A stretch of 18,653 bases of DNA from Pseudomonadota bacterium. GTDB lineage: Bacteria > Pseudomonadota > Alphaproteobacteria > Rhizobiales > Xanthobacteraceae. Positions 15,364 to 18,653 of this stretch are shown here, piece by piece; positions within the stretch are counted from its first letter, which is position 1; each line of letters opens with the position of its first letter. The notes below the pieces were generated by a model. It saw nothing but the letters and a program-made list of their open reading frames with translations. It was not told the DNA's origin and made no database searches. The DNA lies in contig JAEWJH010000088.1 in NCBI GenBank assembly GCA_023386635.1, positions 1-18,653 on the forward strand. Reading direction: 5' to 3'. The position numbers were made by a program, and so were the translations under genes.

Positions 15364-15645
15364 ATGAGCGCCTTTCTCTGGATCGTTATCGTCGGCTTTG
15401 TCGCCGGCATCATTGCGCGGATGCTGTCGCCCGGCCCGAACAATCCGCAGGGCTTCATCCTGACCACGGTGCTCGGCATCGCCGGCGCGTTCCTTGCCAC
15501 GTGGATCGGACAAGCAGTCGGCTGGTATAGCCCCAATCAGGGCGCCGGCTTCATCACGGCCACCGTCGGCGCGGTGGTCGTGCTGCTCATCTGGAACAGG
15601 CTCGTCGCGGCACGCGCCATTCCCGATCCGGGCAATCGCCCCTAG
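15364..15645 (+). CDS. GlsB/YeaQ/YmgE family stress-response membrane protein
   Basis: A 93-residue membrane protein with three hydrophobic helices (about 3-20, 31-52, 60-82). It has the family's GFVAGIIARML start, LGIAGAFLATWIG middle and GAVVVLLIWNRL end. Members are called transglycosylase-associated or stress-response proteins; their biochemical role is unclear. The ATG has a good GAGGAGAG site eight bases before it. It lies 34 bases after the YidB-type gene and its stop codon overlaps the first base of a palindromic repeat. The C-terminus is short and Pro-rich. Confidence 0.88.
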   Translation: MSAFLWIVIVGFVAGIIARMLSPGPNNPQGFILTTVLGIAGAFLATWIGQAVGWYSPNQGAGFITATVGAVVVLLIWNRLVAARAIPDPGNRP

Positions 15646-15693
15646 AGCATGATCCCGAAAACCGGAAACCGGTTTTCGGGTCAGATCATGCTC
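15645..15693. repeat. REP-like palindrome, GAGCATGAT...ATCATGCTC
   Basis: Outer arms GAGCATGAT (15645-15653) and ATCATGCTC (15685-15693); inner arms CCCGAAAACCGG (15654-15665) and CCGGTTTTCGGG (15669-15680) with an AAA loop and a TCAG bulge. It folds as a long hairpin. I recognise this as a dispersed palindrome of Bradyrhizobium-like Rhizobiales genomes. It sits right at the stop of the YeaQ-like gene and may also act as its terminator. Confidence 0.85.
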
Positions 15694-15744
15694 GAATAAA
15701 ATAATGATGGAGCAGCCGGCTGCCGTCATGCGCCGGCATCGCGC

Positions 15745-16350
15745 TTACCACATGGACTCTTTGGCGCGCGGCAGCCACGCCTCGTCATAGGCCTTGCCGC
15801 CGACGCGCGCATCGGTGATCGTCGAGAGGATTTGGCCGGGTGTCGGCACCTGATCGCGCGGCGGGTGCTTTGACGGGTTCCAGATGTCGGCGCGCATCAC
15901 CGCCCGCGCGCATTGGAAGAACACCTTTTCGATCGTCACCACCATGACGCTGCGCGGCGCCTTGCCTTCCATCACGAAGCTGTCGAGCAGAGCGGAATCG
16001 GCGCTGAGGCTGGCGCGGCCGTTGAGCCGCAGCGTGTTGCCGGCGCCGGGAATGAGGAACAGCAGGCCGACGCGCGGATCGGCCAGCACATTGCGCAGCG
16101 AGTCGATGCGGTTGTTGCCGCGCCGGTCGGGCAGCAGCACCGTGCGCTCGTCGACCACCCGCGCCACCGCGCCGGCATCGCCGCGCGGCGAACAGTCGAG
16201 CCCGTCCGGTCCGGCGGTGGCGACGATCACGAATGGCGACAGCTCGATCAGCCGCCGGTATTCCGGCGTGAGATGATCAACCTCCTTGACCAGCGCCGGC
16301 TCCGCCGGCGTGCCATAGAGCGCTTCGAGCTGTTCGACGGTGGTGATCAT
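15745..16350 (-). CDS. Pyridoxamine 5'-phosphate oxidase family protein (MSMEG_1061-like)
   Basis: A 201-residue split-barrel flavoprotein. After a helical start (VEQLEALYGTPAEPALVKEVDHL) comes FVIVATAGPDG (40-50), CSPRGD (53-58), LPDRRGNNRIDSLRN (73-87, the FMN-phosphate region), LLFLIPGAGNTLRLNG (97-111) and a C-terminal CARAVMRADIW. This layout matches the MSMEG_1061-type PPOX subfamily, thought to use FMN or F420-like cofactors; in this lineage FMN is more likely. It is not PdxH itself, and its substrate is unknown. ATG at 16350 has GAAGGAG before it. It follows alaS on the same strand, but a 193-base gap with a repeat element lies between. Confidence 0.88.
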   Translation of the reverse strand: MITTVEQLEALYGTPAEPALVKEVDHLTPEYRRLIELSPFVIVATAGPDGLDCSPRGDAGAVARVVDERTVLLPDRRGNNRIDSLRNVLADPRVGLLFLIPGAGNTLRLNGRASLSADSALLDSFVMEGKAPRSVMVVTIEKVFFQCARAVMRADIWNPSKHPPRDQVPTPGQILSTITDARVGGKAYDEAWLPRAKESMW

Positions 16351-16390
16351 CCGGTCTCTCCTTCACCTGCGTTTGCATCAGGCCGGCAGA

Positions 16391-16535
16391 ACCCCTCTCC
16401 CCCTGTTGGAGAGGGTGGATCGCGCGAAGCAAAGCGAAGCGCGAGCCGGGTTGGTGGCAGGCGTGAGACCGTAACCCCTCACCCGCCTCGCTCACGGACG
16501 TTCGCTCAGCACCCTCTCCCTCACGGGGAGAGGCA
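16391..16535. repeat. Composite inverted-repeat element (CCCTCTCC...GGAGAGGG type)
   Basis: A hairpin at the left (CCCTCTCC 16393-16400 / GGAGAGGG 16408-16415) and one at the right (CCTCTCCC 16513-16520 / GGGAGAGG 16526-16533) flank two copies in opposite orientation of a unit that reads GGAGAGGGTG, then a GAAGC/GAGCGA-rich stretch, then GCGAG(C/G)CGGGT. This is a dispersed intergenic element type I recall from rhizobial genomes. It fills nearly all of the gap between alaS and the PPOX gene and begins 11 bases past the alaS stop. Confidence 0.75.
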
Positions 16536-16543
16536 AGAAAGCA

Positions 16544-18653
16544 TCACCCCGCGAGCGCGGCCTGCACAGCGGCGAGCGCCGCGTCGGCCTTGGAGCCGTC
16601 CGGCCCGCCGGCCTGCGCCATGTCCGGCCGCCCGCCGCCGCCCTTGCCGCCCAGCGCCTCGGCGCCCTTGCGCACCAGCTCGACCGCGTTGAAGCGCGAC
16701 GTGAGATCGGCGGTGACGCCGACCACCAGACCGCCCTTGCCGTCCGGCGCGTTGTTCGCCACCGCGACGACGCCCGATTTCACCTTGGCCTTGCCCTCGT
16801 CGACCAGCGCCTTGAGATCGTTGTTCGGCAGGCCGCTCACCGAAAGCTTGAGGAATTTGACCCCGCCGACATCGATGATGTTGTCGGCAGCGCCCGCGGA
16901 CCCGCCCGCTGGACCACTACCGCTCATCGCCAATTTGCGTTTGGCATCAGCGAGTTCGCGCTCGAACTTCTTGCGCTCTTCAACCAAAGCGGCAAGCCGC
17001 GCCGGCACATCCTCAACCGTCACTTTAAGCTCGGACGAGACCGCCTTGACCAGTTGCGCCGTGGCATTCGCGGCCTTGCGCGCCGCCGTGCCGGTCAGCG
17101 CCTCGAGCCGTCGCACACCGGCGGCGACGCCGGAATCCGCGAGCCCGGTGATGATGCCGATATCGCCGGTGCGCTTCACATGGGTGCCGCCGCACAGTTC
17201 GACCGACCAGCCGAGCGTGTTGCTGCCGATATCGCCGGTCTCTCCCATGGCGACCACGCGAACCTCGTCGCCGTATTTCTCGCCGAACAGCGCGCGCGCG
17301 CCGGAGGAACGGGCATCGTCCAGGGCCATGATCCGCGTCGTCACCGGCGCGTTCTGAAGGACGATGGTGTTGGCGATGTCCTCGACCTTCTCCAGTTCGT
17401 CGGCCGACAGGGGCTTCGGATGCGAGAAGTCGAACCGCAGCCGGTCGGGCGCAACCAGCGAGCCCTTCTGCGCGACGTGATCGCCGAGCACCTGCCGCAG
17501 CGCCTCGTGCAGCAGATGCGTCGCCGAATGGTTCTGCCGGATCGCGGCCCGGCGTGCGTGATCGACCTCGAGCGCCACCGCGAGCCCGGCTTTCAGCGTA
17601 CCCTCCTCCACCGTGCCGGTGTGGATGAAGAGATCGCCGCCCTTCTTCTGGGTATCCGTGACGCGGAAGCGCAGGCCGTCGGCCAGCATCAAGCCGGTGT
17701 CGCCGACCTGTCCGCCGCTCTCGCCGTAGAACGGCGTCTGGTTGACGACCACGGTGCCGGTCTCGCCCTTGCCGAGCGTGGCGACTTCCTTGCCGTCCCT
17801 GACCAGCGCGGCGACCACGCCTTCCGCCTTCTCGGTCTCGTAGCCGAGGAATTCGGTGGCGCCGAGCTTCTCGCGCAACGCAAACCACACCGCTTCGGTC
17901 GCGGCGTCGCCCGAGCCCTTCCAGCTCTCGCGGGCCTTGGCCTTCTGCCGCTCCATCGCGTCGGTGAACGACGCGAGGTCGACGCCGATGCCGCGGTTGC
18001 GCAGCGCGTCCTGCGTCAGGTCGAGCGGAAAGCCGTAGGTGTCGTAAAGCGTGAACGCGGTCTCGCCGTCGAACATGTCGCCCTTCTTCAGCGACTTCGA
18101 TGCTTCGTCGAGGATCACGAGGCCGCGCTCCAGCGTCTTGCGGAAGCGGGTTTCCTCGAGCTTGAGCGTCTCGGTGATCAGCGCCTCGGCCCGCAGCAGC
18201 TCGGAATAGGCCTGGCCCATCTCGCGCGTGAGCGCCGGCACCAGCTTCCACATCAGCGGCTCGCGCGCGCCGAGCAGTTCGCCGTGGCGCATGGCGCGGC
18301 GCATGATCCGGCGCAGCACATAGCCGCGGCCCTCGTTCGACGGCAGCACGCCATCGGCGATCAGGAACGACGCCGCGCGCAGATGGTCGGCGATGACGCG
18401 ATAGGACGCGCGGTTCTCCGGCGTCGGCCCGCGGCCGATACCGTGCGAGACCGCCTCGATCAGCGCGCGGAACAGATCGGTATCGTAGTTCGAGTGCACG
18501 CCCTGCAGGATCGCGGCCATGCGCTCGAGCCCCATGCCGGTGTCGATCGACGGACGCGGCAGCGGCTGGCGGTTGCCGGGCGCGATCTGGTCGAACTGCA
18601 TGAACACCAGATTCCAGAACTCCAGGAACCGGTCGCCATCCTCCTCCGGCGAG
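16544..18653 (-). CDS. alaS: Alanyl-tRNA synthetase, C-terminal four-fifths (runs off window)
   Basis: The frame is open from the window edge and gives 702 residues; by comparison with the usual 875-890 residues, about 180 N-terminal residues (including the first class II motifs) lie outside. Seen are GDRFLEFWNLVFMQFDQ, GMGLERMAAILQG (motif 3 region of the catalytic core), the editing-domain zinc motifs HSATH (HxxxH) and CGGTH (CxxxH), and the C-Ala domain GGKGGGGRPDMAQAGG near the end. It charges tRNA-Ala and clears Ser- and Gly-tRNA-Ala mistakes. All visible motifs are intact. The stop (16544) is followed within a dozen bases by the inverted-repeat element, whose hairpin may end transcription. 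Confidence 0.96.
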   Translation of the reverse strand, partial: SPEEDGDRFLEFWNLVFMQFDQIAPGNRQPLPRPSIDTGMGLERMAAILQGVHSNYDTDLFRALIEAVSHGIGRGPTPENRASYRVIADHLRAASFLIADGVLPSNEGRGYVLRRIMRRAMRHGELLGAREPLMWKLVPALTREMGQAYSELLRAEALITETLKLEETRFRKTLERGLVILDEASKSLKKGDMFDGETAFTLYDTYGFPLDLTQDALRNRGIGVDLASFTDAMERQKAKARESWKGSGDAATEAVWFALREKLGATEFLGYETEKAEGVVAALVRDGKEVATLGKGETGTVVVNQTPFYGESGGQVGDTGLMLADGLRFRVTDTQKKGGDLFIHTGTVEEGTLKAGLAVALEVDHARRAAIRQNHSATHLLHEALRQVLGDHVAQKGSLVAPDRLRFDFSHPKPLSADELEKVEDIANTIVLQNAPVTTRIMALDDARSSGARALFGEKYGDEVRVVAMGETGDIGSNTLGWSVELCGGTHVKRTGDIGIITGLADSGVAAGVRRLEALTGTAARKAANATAQLVKAVSSELKVTVEDVPARLAALVEERKKFERELADAKRKLAMSGSGPAGGSAGAADNIIDVGGVKFLKLSVSGLPNNDLKALVDEGKAKVKSGVVAVANNAPDGKGGLVVGVTADLTSRFNAVELVRKGAEALGGKGGGGRPDMAQAGGPDGSKADAALAAVQAALAG

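Noticed and set aside
14613..15536. A 307-codon minus-strand frame over the YidB-type and YeaQ-like genes
   Set aside because: Both plus-strand genes have family matches and ribosome sites; the antisense product is Ala/Arg/Thr-rich and unfamiliar.

Overview
The window reads as a chromosomal segment of a high-GC alphaproteobacterium, most likely a member of the Hyphomicrobiales (Rhizobiales) near the Bradyrhizobium/Rhodopseudomonas/Xanthobacteraceae group. The reasons are the purC-purS-purQ-purL-bolA-grxD order, the DUF1476-type ATPase zeta protein divergent from purC, the DUF3597 protein, and an intergenic palindrome with GAGCATGATC / GATCATGCTC ends of a kind I remember from this group. No tRNA, rRNA, CRISPR array, insertion sequence or prophage gene was seen. 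Most of the window is core metabolism in normal codon usage.

Layout. Positions 1-5265 are all minus strand: the first codons of an unidentified gene (1-75), grxD, bolA, purL, purQ, purS and purC. This joins four purine-synthesis proteins (the three-part FGAM synthetase PurS/PurQ/PurL, and SAICAR synthetase PurC) to the BolA/monothiol-glutaredoxin pair that handles Fe-S and iron signalling. A divergent intergenic region leads to the plus-strand zeta subunit gene (5558-5872, F1-ATPase inhibitor) with a clear terminator, then a class II HpcH/HpaI-type aldolase (6071-6850). Tail to tail with the aldolase lies a minus-strand pair: an FkbM-type methyltransferase and a TrmJ-like tRNA methyltransferase that carries an extra C-terminal DUF559 nuclease-like domain.

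The middle (9204-13954) is the most notable part. A 740-residue monomeric NADP isocitrate dehydrogenase and a 403-residue homodimeric (eukaryote-like) NADP isocitrate dehydrogenase lie on the same strand, about 1.3 kb apart. Between them, on the opposite strand, is a two-gene cassette: a Tat-exported beta-sandwich protein resembling intradiol dioxygenases, and a six-helix membrane protein with two HX13H motifs typical of ferric-reductase/YedZ-like di-heme proteins.

The right part (14078-18653) holds three small envelope/stress-type genes (DUF3597, a glycine-rich YidB/DUF937 protein, a GlsB/YeaQ membrane protein), a palindromic repeat, an FMN-binding PPOX-family oxidoreductase, a composite inverted-repeat element, and the 3' four-fifths of alaS, which runs off the window edge.

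No clearly new multi-gene system is evident. The best leads are the paired unrelated IDH isozymes around a putative periplasmic redox cassette, and the TrmJ-DUF559 fusion whose nuclease-like domain appears to have lost the usual catalytic loop.
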